From: Meiothermus cerbereus DSM 11376 | Lineage (GTDB): Bacteria > Deinococcota > Deinococci > Deinococcales > Thermaceae | Assembly: GCF_000620065.1 (NCBI RefSeq) | Contig: NZ_JHVI01000030.1 | Coordinates: 1 to 36,865, forward strand | Length of the DNA stretch: 36,865 nucleotides | Direction of reading: 5' to 3' | Part shown: piece after piece, positions 22,496 through 29,962 of the stretch | Layout: each line of letters begins with the position of its first letter | Position numbering within the stretch: position 1 is the first letter of the stretch | Position numbers and translations under genes: made by a program | Notes under the pieces: generated by a model | The model's database searches: none | What the model saw: the letters and a program-made list of their open reading frames with translations, nothing else | What the model was told of the DNA's origin: nothing

Positions 22496-24007
22496 TTACA
22501 CCAGCGCCAGGGCATCCTCGGGGTGCTTCCAGGGTTGCTCGGCCCGGCTCTTGAGGACCTCGAGGGCCTCCTGCTCGCTCATGACCGGGTTCTGGAAGCG
22601 GATGCCCAAAGCCCGGGTCATCAGGGTGAAGTTGTAGGTGTTGTCAATCAGACCGATCCGCGCTGCGGCCACACCCCGCCCATACACCCCAAACACAGTG
22701 GGGCTGGCGGTGTGCTGGCCCGAGTTCCAGCCGATGTTGGGCAGGTCGGGCTTGTTGGCATCGGTCTGGCGCATCACCCAGGAGAGGGTGTTGGCGGGCT
22801 GGACGCTGTAGCGCACGGTGTCGGGCAGATAGACCCGCTTGGTGATGGCGTCCACCACGACCTGGGCCTGCTCAGGCTTGAGGGCCACGCCCTTCACCGT
22901 GCGGAAGAGCTCCACCACCTGCTCGGGGCTGGGGTTGTTGCCCAGGCGGGCCAGCATAAACTCGAAGGTGCCCTTCTGGTTGGCAAGCAGCAGCACACCC
23001 GCGCTGCCCTCCAAGTACGAGCGGCCCGTACCATACAGCGCGGGGGCCCCGCAGACGTGGTCGGAACCGATGATGAGCAGGGTGTCGGGGTTCTGGTCTA
23101 CGAAGTTCATCACCACTTCCAGGGCTTCGTCGGCGGCCAGAATGTCCCACAGGGTGGCGGCGGGGTCGTTGAGGTGGTTGGCGTGGTCAATGCGGGCGGC
23201 CTCGACCTGAAGCACAAACCCCTTGGAGTGGGCGGCCAGGCGCGGGAGGGCGGCGCGGGTCATCTGGGCCAGGCTGGGCACGTCTACGCCCTGGAAGCGC
23301 CGGTCGGCCTCGTAGGGCACGTGGCTGCTGCTGAACACGCCCAAGAGCTTGGAGGCGTTGGAGGCCTCGAGCTCCCTGGGGTTTTTCACCACGCCATAGC
23401 CCTTGGCGGCAAAAGCGGCGTACATATCCTTCTTGTCGCGGCGCACCGCCGGGTCAAAGAAGCGGGTGCCCCCGCCCAGGTAGACCTCCGCGCCAAACTC
23501 CAGGTACTGCTCGGCAATCTGCTCCTCGGCGTTGCGGTCGGGGTTGGAGACCACGAAGCTGGCCGGGGTGGCGTGGGTGATGGTGGCGGTGGAGACCAGG
23601 CCCACCGCTTTGCCTTGCTGTTTGGCCAGAGCGAAGATGGGGGTCAGCTTGCGCCCGTCGGCGTGAATGGCCAGCCCTCCGTTGACCGTCTTGACCCCGG
23701 TGCTCCAGGCGTTGCCGGCTGCGCTGGACTCGGTGACGAAGCTGGTCAGGCTGTTGGTGTTCTGCAGCCCGCTCACACCCGTGGCCAGGAAGCGCTCGAG
23801 GGCCAGCGGCTTGCCCAGCACCCGCCTCGAGTAGAACTGCGCAATGGCGTAATCTTCCCAGCCCATCCCGTCGTAGACGAAGAAAATCAGGTTACGGGCC
23901 CGGGTCAGGATGCCCGGCTGGTTGGATAGGGCGCTCTGGGACTGGGCCGAGAGGGCCGCGGCTGCTCCTGCCATAACCCCTGCTTTGATCAAGTCTCTAC
24001 GTTTCAT
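22496..24007 (-). CDS. Tat-exported alkaline phosphatase (PhoA family)
   Basis: 503 residues. N-terminal twin-arginine signal MKRRDLIKAGVMAGAAAALS, so it is exported folded. Alkaline-phosphatase signatures: YDGMGWED (Asp46 metal ligand), VTESSAAGNAWSTG with nucleophile Ser94 (Glu replaces the Asp that precedes the Ser in E. coli PhoA), AARIDHANH, GSDHVCG, and NSGQHT with the last metal-binding His. It hydrolyses phosphate monoesters outside the cytoplasm. ATG 24007 has GGAGG 8 nt upstream. Likely phosphate-regulated, but no Pho-box was recognised. Confidence 0.94.
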   Translation of the reverse strand: MKRRDLIKAGVMAGAAAALSAQSQSALSNQPGILTRARNLIFFVYDGMGWEDYAIAQFYSRRVLGKPLALERFLATGVSGLQNTNSLTSFVTESSAAGNAWSTGVKTVNGGLAIHADGRKLTPIFALAKQQGKAVGLVSTATITHATPASFVVSNPDRNAEEQIAEQYLEFGAEVYLGGGTRFFDPAVRRDKKDMYAAFAAKGYGVVKNPRELEASNASKLLGVFSSSHVPYEADRRFQGVDVPSLAQMTRAALPRLAAHSKGFVLQVEAARIDHANHLNDPAATLWDILAADEALEVVMNFVDQNPDTLLIIGSDHVCGAPALYGTGRSYLEGSAGVLLLANQKGTFEFMLARLGNNPSPEQVVELFRTVKGVALKPEQAQVVVDAITKRVYLPDTVRYSVQPANTLSWVMRQTDANKPDLPNIGWNSGQHTASPTVFGVYGRGVAAARIGLIDNTYNFTLMTRALGIRFQNPVMSEQEALEVLKSRAEQPWKHPEDALALV

Positions 24008-24076
24008 CCCTTTACCTCCAGCTACTATGCTGGAGAGCAGATGTCAGGCTCAGGTCAAGGGGCAAGCGGGCTTGGG

Positions 24077-24904
24077 CTACACTCCGCAGCCCCACTCGAG
24101 CACCTTCACAAATTGCCGGCCATTCCAACGCCAGACCGTACTGCCCCACCCTTCGTGTACCCAATCCTCGGTGATGATTTCCATTCTGCCGTCGCCATCG
24201 AGGTCGAGGATGGCCCCGATACGGCGGGTGATCACGGTGGGCATGCCCTCGGTGCCGTCGAAGGGCTTCTCGAGGTGGGTCACGTCCAACACAAAAGTGC
24301 GCAGGTCGGTATCGCTCAACAGTTTGCGTACCATGATGAGACCGTAGTCGCCCACTTCGCTGGCATAGCTGCCCTCAATCCGCCCAGCATTGAGGGAAAA
24401 GCCGGGCTGGTTGGCGCTCAGGAGAACCTCGTCGCGCCCGTCGGCGTCTAAGTCCACCCGCAAAGCCTGGGTGATGTTGGGGGCTTTTTTGATCTTGCGA
24501 CGACTCAGCTCGGCAGCTACCGCCTGCAGGTGAGCAGGGGTGGGAGCAAACGAGACCACCCGGCGGGGCTGGGGGTTCCAGGGTGCAGCAATGGCATAGG
24601 CAGGGTACTGGATGGCGCGGCGCTCGAGCAGCACCAAGGGGGTTTCCCGGTTCCAGTCACAGATGTCAGGCGTTGTGAGCCCCCCCGCCCCCTGGGCCTG
24701 GTTGATGCGGCCCGCCGGGCCAAACACCTGGTAACGCCGGGCCTCGAGGCGGGTTAGCTGCTCGGCCTCGAGAAAACGCCCACCCTGAAACACACCCACT
24801 ACTACCGCGCTCTGTGCGTCGTTCAGGCGCAGCAGAACCGCCGCCTGAGGAGCCTGCGCCACCGACAAACCCAAAACCAACAGCACACTCCACCGTGTTT
24901 GCAT
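24077..24904 (-). CDS. Secreted protein with calcium-binding-type DxDxDG repeats
   Basis: 275 residues from ATG 24904, chosen because a clear signal peptide follows (MQTRWSVLLVLGLSVAQAPQ, cleaved near Ala) and TACCCT (24911-24916, minus) is 6 nt upstream. The mature protein has two loops of the Asp-x-Asp-x-Asp-Gly type, VDLDADGRDEVLL and LDLDGDGRMEIIT, as in FG-GAP/VCBS beta-propeller repeats where they bind calcium. Only part of a propeller would fit in this length. It is 69 nt from the alkaline phosphatase start on the same strand and could share its transcript. Not assigned to a named family. Confidence 0.7.
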   Translation of the reverse strand: MQTRWSVLLVLGLSVAQAPQAAVLLRLNDAQSAVVVGVFQGGRFLEAEQLTRLEARRYQVFGPAGRINQAQGAGGLTTPDICDWNRETPLVLLERRAIQYPAYAIAAPWNPQPRRVVSFAPTPAHLQAVAAELSRRKIKKAPNITQALRVDLDADGRDEVLLSANQPGFSLNAGRIEGSYASEVGDYGLIMVRKLLSDTDLRTFVLDVTHLEKPFDGTEGMPTVITRRIGAILDLDGDGRMEIITEDWVHEGWGSTVWRWNGRQFVKVLEWGCGV

Positions 24905-24990
24905 AAGGCCAGGGTAACAGAGGGACATCCCGGCGCGCGTGTTACCAGCCCCTGGTTCCACAAGACCCGACCAGACAAACCTGTACCTGC

Positions 24991-25019
24991 TTACCAGCAG
25001 CAGCCCAAAGCGATAGGCT
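24991..25019 (+). promoter_or_regulatory. Promoter of the asparaginase gene (leaderless)
   Basis: TTACCA (24991-24996, 4/6 of TTGACA), 17-nt spacer, TAGGCT (25014-25019), then 7 nt to ATG 25027. No Shine-Dalgarno. Confidence 0.5.
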
Positions 25020-25026
25020 ATGTGCG

Positions 25027-26028
25027 ATGGATGCTTACACCTACGCCTACCGCGGGGGCCTCATTGAGAACCGCCACAAGGTCTCGCTGGCTATTGTGGG
25101 GCCCCAGGGCAACCTGCTGGCCTATAGCGGCAACCCCCATCTGTCGGCTCACATGCGCTCCTCGGCCAAACCCTTTCAAGCCCTGGCCCTCTATCTGAGC
25201 GGGGCCATCGAGCGCTTTGGCATTACCCCCGCCGAGGTCGCGCTGACCTGCGCCTCCCACGATGGGCTGGAGCAGCACGTGACTATGGCCACCAACTACC
25301 TGCGCAAGATTGGGCTGGACGAGAGCTACCTGGCCTGTGGCATCCACCCGCCCTTCGACCTGGCCGCGCGCAAGGCCCTGCAGCAAGCCGGCCAGCCCGC
25401 CACCGTGCTGCACAACAACTGCTCGGGCAAACACACCGGTATGCTGGCCGCGGCGATGGCCCTGGGGGTCGAACCTAGGGGCTACGAGCAGCCCGAGCAC
25501 CCGGTGCAGCAGCTCAACCTGCAAACCCTGCGCGACCTGTCGGGACATCAACACATCCCCTATGGTGTGGATGGCTGTAGTGTGCCCACCTTTGTGCTGC
25601 CCTTAGCCCCGGCAGCCCGGATGTTTGCCCTGCTGGCGAAGCCCGAGGCCGCACCGGAAAAGTATCGAGAAGGCCTGGAAGCGGTTTTTCGGGCCATGCG
25701 CCAGCACCCCGAGCTGGTAGCCGGGCCCCGTAGCATCGACACTGTGCTGATGCAGACCGTTCCCCACCTGGCGGCCAAGCGCGGGGCCGACGGCTATTAC
25801 GGCATGGCCCTGCGTGAAACCCGCTGGGGCCCAATTGGAATCGCCCTCAAGGTGGAAAGCGGCTCCAACGAGGCCCGAGAGCCCATGGTAATTCGGTTGC
25901 TGGAGGTGCTCGAGGCCCTTTCGCCCGAGGTGGCGCTCGAATGGCGGCGGCCCATTGTGCGGAACGTGCGGAAGCTCGAGGTTGGGCATCTGGAGGCGAA
26001 GCTCGAGCTGCACTGGGTTGATGGCTAA
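25027..26028 (+). CDS. L-asparaginase, class 3 (ReAV / asparaginase_II family)
   Basis: 333 residues. Unrelated to E. coli-type asparaginases; it belongs to the Rhizobium etli thermolabile type. Conserved residues can be matched to those described for ReAV: Ser45 and Lys48 (RSSAKPF), Ser77 (CASHDG), Cys132 and Lys135 (NNCSGKHTGM), Asp182 and Cys184 (GVDGCSVPTF), which form the two Ser-Lys pairs and the zinc site. It hydrolyses asparagine to aspartate and ammonia in the cytoplasm. The ATG at 25027 fits the leaderless promoter better than an out-of-frame ATG at 25020. pyrF follows on the same strand after 45 nt, with its own -10 box. Confidence 0.93.
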   Translation: MDAYTYAYRGGLIENRHKVSLAIVGPQGNLLAYSGNPHLSAHMRSSAKPFQALALYLSGAIERFGITPAEVALTCASHDGLEQHVTMATNYLRKIGLDESYLACGIHPPFDLAARKALQQAGQPATVLHNNCSGKHTGMLAAAMALGVEPRGYEQPEHPVQQLNLQTLRDLSGHQHIPYGVDGCSVPTFVLPLAPAARMFALLAKPEAAPEKYREGLEAVFRAMRQHPELVAGPRSIDTVLMQTVPHLAAKRGADGYYGMALRETRWGPIGIALKVESGSNEAREPMVIRLLEVLEALSPEVALEWRRPIVRNVRKLEVGHLEAKLELHWVDG

Positions 26029-26060
26029 AAAAAGCCGTATGGACTTAGCCTGAAACAAGG

Positions 26061-26066
26061 TAGGCT
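26061..26066 (+). promoter_or_regulatory. -10 box TAGGCT for pyrF
   Basis: TAGGCT, identical to the box before the asparaginase and plsX, lies 7 nt before ATG 26074. It argues against the in-frame TTG at 26068. No good -35 at 16-18 nt. Confidence 0.45.
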
Positions 26067-26073
26067 CTTGGCT

Positions 26074-26910
26074 ATGGAGTTTGTCGAAGAGGTCGCACAA
26101 CGCCCCCCCCTGGTGCTGGGGGTAGACCCCCGGCCGGAGCTACACGGCCCAGAACCCCTGGCCCATATCCGCCGCTACACCCTCGAGCTCATGGAGGCCC
26201 TGGCCCCCAAGCTTGCTGCGGTGAAGTTTCAGGCGGCCTTCTTCGAGGCACTGGGGCCACAGGGTTTTGCCCTGATGCACGAGCTGCTGGTGGGGGCCCG
26301 GGTGCTCTCGCTGCCGGTGATTGTGGACGCCAAGCGGGGTGACATCGGCTCAACGGCGGAGGCCTACGCCCGGGCCTATCTGGAGGCTTACCCCGGCTCG
26401 GCCCTGACGGTAAACCCTTATTTGGGCAGCGATGCCCTGGAGCCCTTTTTCAAAGCAGCAAGGCAGTCTGGAGGGACGGTGTTCGTGCTGGTCAAAACCT
26501 CCAACCCCGGCTCGGGGCTCTTCCAGGACTTAAAGCTGGAGCAAGGCGGCAGGCTGTACATGGCGGTGGCGGATTACCTGGCCCAGCAGGCCGAGCAGCA
26601 GCGGGTGGGCGACTGGTCGCGCGTAGCGGCTGTGGTCGGCGCTACCTATCCCGCACAGGTTAGCGAGATACGCGCGCGTCTGCCCCACTCTTTGCTGCTG
26701 CTGCCTGGACTGGGAGCGCAGGGGGGGCAGGTGCTGCGGGGCCCGGGATTGCTCAATTCGGCCAGTCGGGCCCTATACTACCCCGGGGAGAAAGCAGACC
26801 TGGAAACTGCTATTCGCCGGTCTGAGGAGTACCTGCAAGCCCTTATACCAGATTCGGTTAGTTCGTCACCGAACGGTGACGAACTAACCCGACCGAAGGG
26901 AGTGCTCTAG
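26074..26910 (+). CDS. pyrF: Orotidine 5'-phosphate decarboxylase (type 2) with repeat-derived C-terminal tail
   Basis: 278 residues. It converts OMP to UMP, the last step of de novo pyrimidine synthesis. The catalytic block [16 protein letters not shown] holds the Lys and Asp charge network; LVKTSNPGS and VVGATYP belong to the long PyrF2 subfamily. The fold ends near [10 protein letters not shown]. The last about 19 residues ([19 protein letters not shown]) are encoded by a palindromic element that begins at 26845, so the native stop has been displaced. The tail is unlikely to matter for catalysis. Other pyr genes are not adjacent. Convergent with the large TPR gene. Confidence 0.94.
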   Translation: MEFVEEVAQRPPLVLGVDPRPELHGPEPLAHIRRYTLELMEALAPKLAAVKFQAAFFEALGPQGFALMHELLVGARVLSLPVIVDAKRGDIGSTAEAYARAYLEAYPGSALTVNPYLGSDALEPFFKAARQSGGTVFVLVKTSNPGSGLFQDLKLEQGGRLYMAVADYLAQQAEQQRVGDWSRVAAVVGATYPAQVSEIRARLPHSLLLLPGLGAQGGQVLRGPGLLNSASRALYYPGEKADLETAIRRSEEYLQALIPDSVSSSPNGDELTRPKGVL

Positions 26911-26971
26911 GATTCAAAAAGATAGCCCCTTGATGTTTTTTGTTTGAAGAGTATCTTTTTGAATCCGGTAT
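26845..26971. repeat. 127-bp palindromic MITE/REP-like element
   Basis: Outer inverted repeats ATACCAGATTC (26845-26855) and GAATCCGGTAT (26961-26971) match at 10 of 11 positions. Inside are two hairpins: a 16-bp perfect stem with an AA loop (26856-26871 with 26874-26889; arms begin GGTTAGTTCGTCACCG), and a 15-bp perfect stem (26910-26924 with 26952-26966; GGATTCAAAAAGATA) around a 27-nt loop. It is AT-richer than its surroundings and carries no gene. The left half lies inside pyrF. Such a design suggests a non-autonomous transposon or an intergenic repeat. It may also separate the convergent pyrF and TPR transcripts. Another copy in this window was not found. Confidence 0.7.
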
Positions 26972-26990
26972 TACCACTTGAAAACCGGCC

Positions 26991-29924
26991 TCAACCACCT
27001 TTGAGCGCCCGTCTGAACATCTGCGGGGCGAACTCGGCGACCGCCCGCAAAAAGCCGGTAATGCCCCGGGCCCGGCCTGGGGTAATGTAGACCGGCACCC
27101 CCAGGTTTTCGGCTTCCAGACGCACCGGCTCGGAAAGATCGTGGCCCACATAGCTGCTGATGATCATCAGGCCGTGGGCCCGCTCGAGGCGGCTCTGGAT
27201 GCGCCGTATCACCTCCCGTCCGGCCGCGTAGGAGTCGGAGTCGAACCAGTCGAGCTCGAGGCCCTGATTTTGCAAAACAGGGGTCAGGCGGCTGCGGAGC
27301 TGGGTGTGGCCCCCCACCACGATCAGGTACTCCCCGTGGAAGCGGGGCAACCCCTCCCGCATCAGGCCCTCAGGCGTAGTGCCCGCCAGGGTATCGGGGC
27401 TACCCTCGAGGGTAGCCAGGGCCCTCGAGGTGGCCTTGAGCTCTTCCAGGTAGAGCTGCAAATCGGGGTCGGTGGGGTTTAAAAAGAGCAGGTTGCGCAG
27501 AATCTCCCGCGAAAGCTGAAGGTCTTTCTCCCAGTAATAGGCAATCTCCAGGGCCTTGCGCCAGGTTTGGGCGGCCTTCTGGTAGGCCCCGGTGCGCTCG
27601 TAGTGTTCGGCTAGGTCGTAAAGAACCTCGAGGGCCTCGGGGTTGCGGGCCAGCTCGGACAAAAGCAGCCCCTCGGCCCCCAGGGCCTGCCCCGCGTTAT
27701 AAAGCGCGGCCAGGTACTGCCCCCGCACGGTCTCGGCCTCCCGGCTCTGGGAAAAGCTGCGCGAGAGGCGGTAGGCCAGCTCGAGGTGCTCCAGGGGCGG
27801 CTCTGCAGTGCCCTCCAGGCTCTGGCTGAGCATGCGAAAGGCTTCCCAGGGGCCTTCGAGCTCTTCCACCAGCTTGAGCACCGGCTCAATCTGGCTAAAA
27901 GGCTGCAGACCCGCCTCGCGCACGCGGCCCAGAAACTCCCGCGCCAGCACCGGTTCACCGGCCTCTTTAGCTTCCAGGGCCAGCTCAAAAAGCTGGGTAA
28001 CCGGGTAGGCCCGGTGGGCGTGGGCCCGCTTGTGGTCGCCCAGCACCTCGAGCACCGGAAGGCCCAAAGCCCGCTTGGAGAGGGCCAGCAGGTGGTAGGC
28101 CAGACCGGCTGCCTCGCCCCTAGAAGCCCGTACGGCCCGCTCGAGGTAGCGCACCGCCTCGGTATGCCGCCCCTCCCGGTGGCGCAGCAGGCCCAGGGCC
28201 AAAAGCGCGGTGGCGTCCTCGGCCCGGGCCACCGCATCGGTCAGGTAGGGCTCTACCCCTTTCAAGTCGGCCAGGGGCACCTTGTCCAGCACCTCGGGGC
28301 CTCGCACCTTCAGACCTGCTAAGGCCAGTCCCAAGGCTCCATGTGCCTCCCCCAGCACATACAGGTGCTGGGCATAACGGGCCGCCCGGCCCCACAAACC
28401 CTGTTGCAAAGCGGCCTGCAAACCCAAGCGCAGCAGGCCCCGTGTCAGCAGTTCCGGCGAGAGATCCTCCACAAACTCCACACGGCGGCTGGCCTCGCTC
28501 CAGTCGCCCTCGCGGCACAAGCGCTGCACCCGCTCTTCGATGCGTTCCAAGGTGGTTTTAAGATAGATATCGGCCTCGGGCAGGCCGCATTCGTAAAGCT
28601 GGCGCAAGGCCTCCGACAGGCGCCCCAAACCCAGATACACCTTACCCAGGGCCAACTTGTACCGACCCCCACGACTCGAAAGCTCTTCCAGGCGCGGCAA
28701 GGCCCGCTGGTAGTCTTCCAGCTCGGCCCAGCACAGCACCCGCAAGTTTTCGGCTTCGGGGTGGTGGGCCAGGGCCAGCGCTGCATCGGCTTCGGCAAAG
28801 CGCGATAGGGCCAGCAAAGCCCGGCCCCGCAGGTAGGCCAGCTCGCCCGTGGTGCCCTCGGGTAGCCGTCGCAAAACCTCTGCATAAGCCCCTTCCTCGA
28901 GCAAGGCCCATATTTCCTCGCTCGAGGGCAAGGACAGCGGCTCACCTGGGTTTGGGGCATGGTCTATGGGAAGAGTCTGGGCTGGCCCTGGCTGCAGCAG
29001 GGCAACTGGCATACGGGCCGTAACCAGCGCATAATCGCCCTCCCCCACTACCTGCACCTGGTCAAACCCCAGCTGCCTTAGGGCCTGCTGGACGGCCTGC
29101 GGATTCTTGCCCAGAAAGGGCCCGTGCCCATAGGCCAGCAAGCCCCCCGGTTTGAGCAAACCCTCCAGGCCCCGCAGACGCTGCAACAGGTCGAAGCGCT
29201 GCAGGTATTCGGCCTCCTCGAGGGTCTCTGACAGGTCTCTCAGGTATCCCTCGGGCATGCAGGAAAGCAGCAGCACCACGTCCATGCTTGGCAGGCCCTG
29301 CTGGTCGGGAAACCAGCCCTGGTACCACTGCACACCCCCGCCGGTACGGGCCTGGCCCAGCTCCACGGCCTGCGCCACCCCTTCCAGGGCATGCCACTCC
29401 AGTTCGGGCCTGGCCTCGCGCAATAGCGATACCAGCGCCCCGGTAAAAGCCCCCACCTCCAGCACCCGCCCCTCCGCCGGCAGAAGCTGGGGCAGAACCC
29501 TTACATAAAACTCGATAAATGGCAGGTGCATGGCGTACACCAAAGCTTCCAGCCGTTCCCGCGGATGGCTCAGCACCGCTGAGTAAAAACTTCGCACCAC
29601 CTCCAGGTCGCCTCCCTCAGCCTCTAAATAGGCTTTCCAGGCGTCCAGGATGGGTTTTCGTCGGGCAGGGCTGCCAATGCGCTTGGCCAGCACCGCCTCA
29701 AAGCGACCTGGCGAAAGGGGGGCCGCCAGGTGAAACTGGGTACGAAAGTAGCGCTTGACCTGAGTGTCTACGGTATCCACCAACCACCTCAGCAAAGGGC
29801 TGCCGTTGGAGGGTATTGTGGCAAGTCTGGGCCTGGCTGTAAACCACCCCCCGGCTGGGGGAGCCTGTACCCCCAGCAGGTATAGCCCTGCCGGTAAGCC
29901 CTGGCAATGAACCAGCGTCTGCAT
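26991..29924 (-). CDS. Large fusion: methyltransferase domain, TPR-like repeats, DUF2325
   Basis: 977 residues. Residues about 1-100 are unassigned. About 150-305 look like a class I SAM methyltransferase: GRVLEVGAFTGALVSLL at the SAM loop, WHALEGVAQAVELG at the acidic second motif, DVVLLLSCMPEGY and LLKPGGLLAYGHG. About 335-860 are helical pairs of TPR type (for example YLRGRALLALSRFAEADAAL, ALYNAGQALGAEGLLLSELA, LYDLAEHYERTGAYQKAAQT). The last about 115 residues match DUF2325: GEYLIVVGGHTQLRSRLTPV, WFDSDSY, IISSYVGHDLSEP, GVPVYITPGRA. No signal or membrane helix. ATG 29924 lacks a clear Shine-Dalgarno, so the start is tentative; pxpBC ends 38 nt upstream. A scaffold or sensor that may methylate a partner is conceivable, but function is unknown. 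Confidence 0.75.
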   Translation of the reverse strand: MQTLVHCQGLPAGLYLLGVQAPPAGGWFTARPRLATIPSNGSPLLRWLVDTVDTQVKRYFRTQFHLAAPLSPGRFEAVLAKRIGSPARRKPILDAWKAYLEAEGGDLEVVRSFYSAVLSHPRERLEALVYAMHLPFIEFYVRVLPQLLPAEGRVLEVGAFTGALVSLLREARPELEWHALEGVAQAVELGQARTGGGVQWYQGWFPDQQGLPSMDVVLLLSCMPEGYLRDLSETLEEAEYLQRFDLLQRLRGLEGLLKPGGLLAYGHGPFLGKNPQAVQQALRQLGFDQVQVVGEGDYALVTARMPVALLQPGPAQTLPIDHAPNPGEPLSLPSSEEIWALLEEGAYAEVLRRLPEGTTGELAYLRGRALLALSRFAEADAALALAHHPEAENLRVLCWAELEDYQRALPRLEELSSRGGRYKLALGKVYLGLGRLSEALRQLYECGLPEADIYLKTTLERIEERVQRLCREGDWSEASRRVEFVEDLSPELLTRGLLRLGLQAALQQGLWGRAARYAQHLYVLGEAHGALGLALAGLKVRGPEVLDKVPLADLKGVEPYLTDAVARAEDATALLALGLLRHREGRHTEAVRYLERAVRASRGEAAGLAYHLLALSKRALGLPVLEVLGDHKRAHAHRAYPVTQLFELALEAKEAGEPVLAREFLGRVREAGLQPFSQIEPVLKLVEELEGPWEAFRMLSQSLEGTAEPPLEHLELAYRLSRSFSQSREAETVRGQYLAALYNAGQALGAEGLLLSELARNPEALEVLYDLAEHYERTGAYQKAAQTWRKALEIAYYWEKDLQLSREILRNLLFLNPTDPDLQLYLEELKATSRALATLEGSPDTLAGTTPEGLMREGLPRFHGEYLIVVGGHTQLRSRLTPVLQNQGLELDWFDSDSYAAGREVIRRIQSRLERAHGLMIISSYVGHDLSEPVRLEAENLGVPVYITPGRARGITGFLRAVAEFAPQMFRRALKGG

Positions 29925-29962
29925 CCCGAATCGCGGGGGAGCGGTTGTTTTCCAGCTCCAAG

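Noticed and set aside
22523-23929. 468-codon open frame antisense to the alkaline phosphatase
   Set aside because: The complementary protein has all catalytic motifs; this frame is Gly/His/Val-rich without any domain and is a GC-bias shadow.
27786-28322. Open frames antisense to the TPR gene
   Set aside because: Gln/Gly/Leu-rich shadows of the repeat-rich gene on the other strand.
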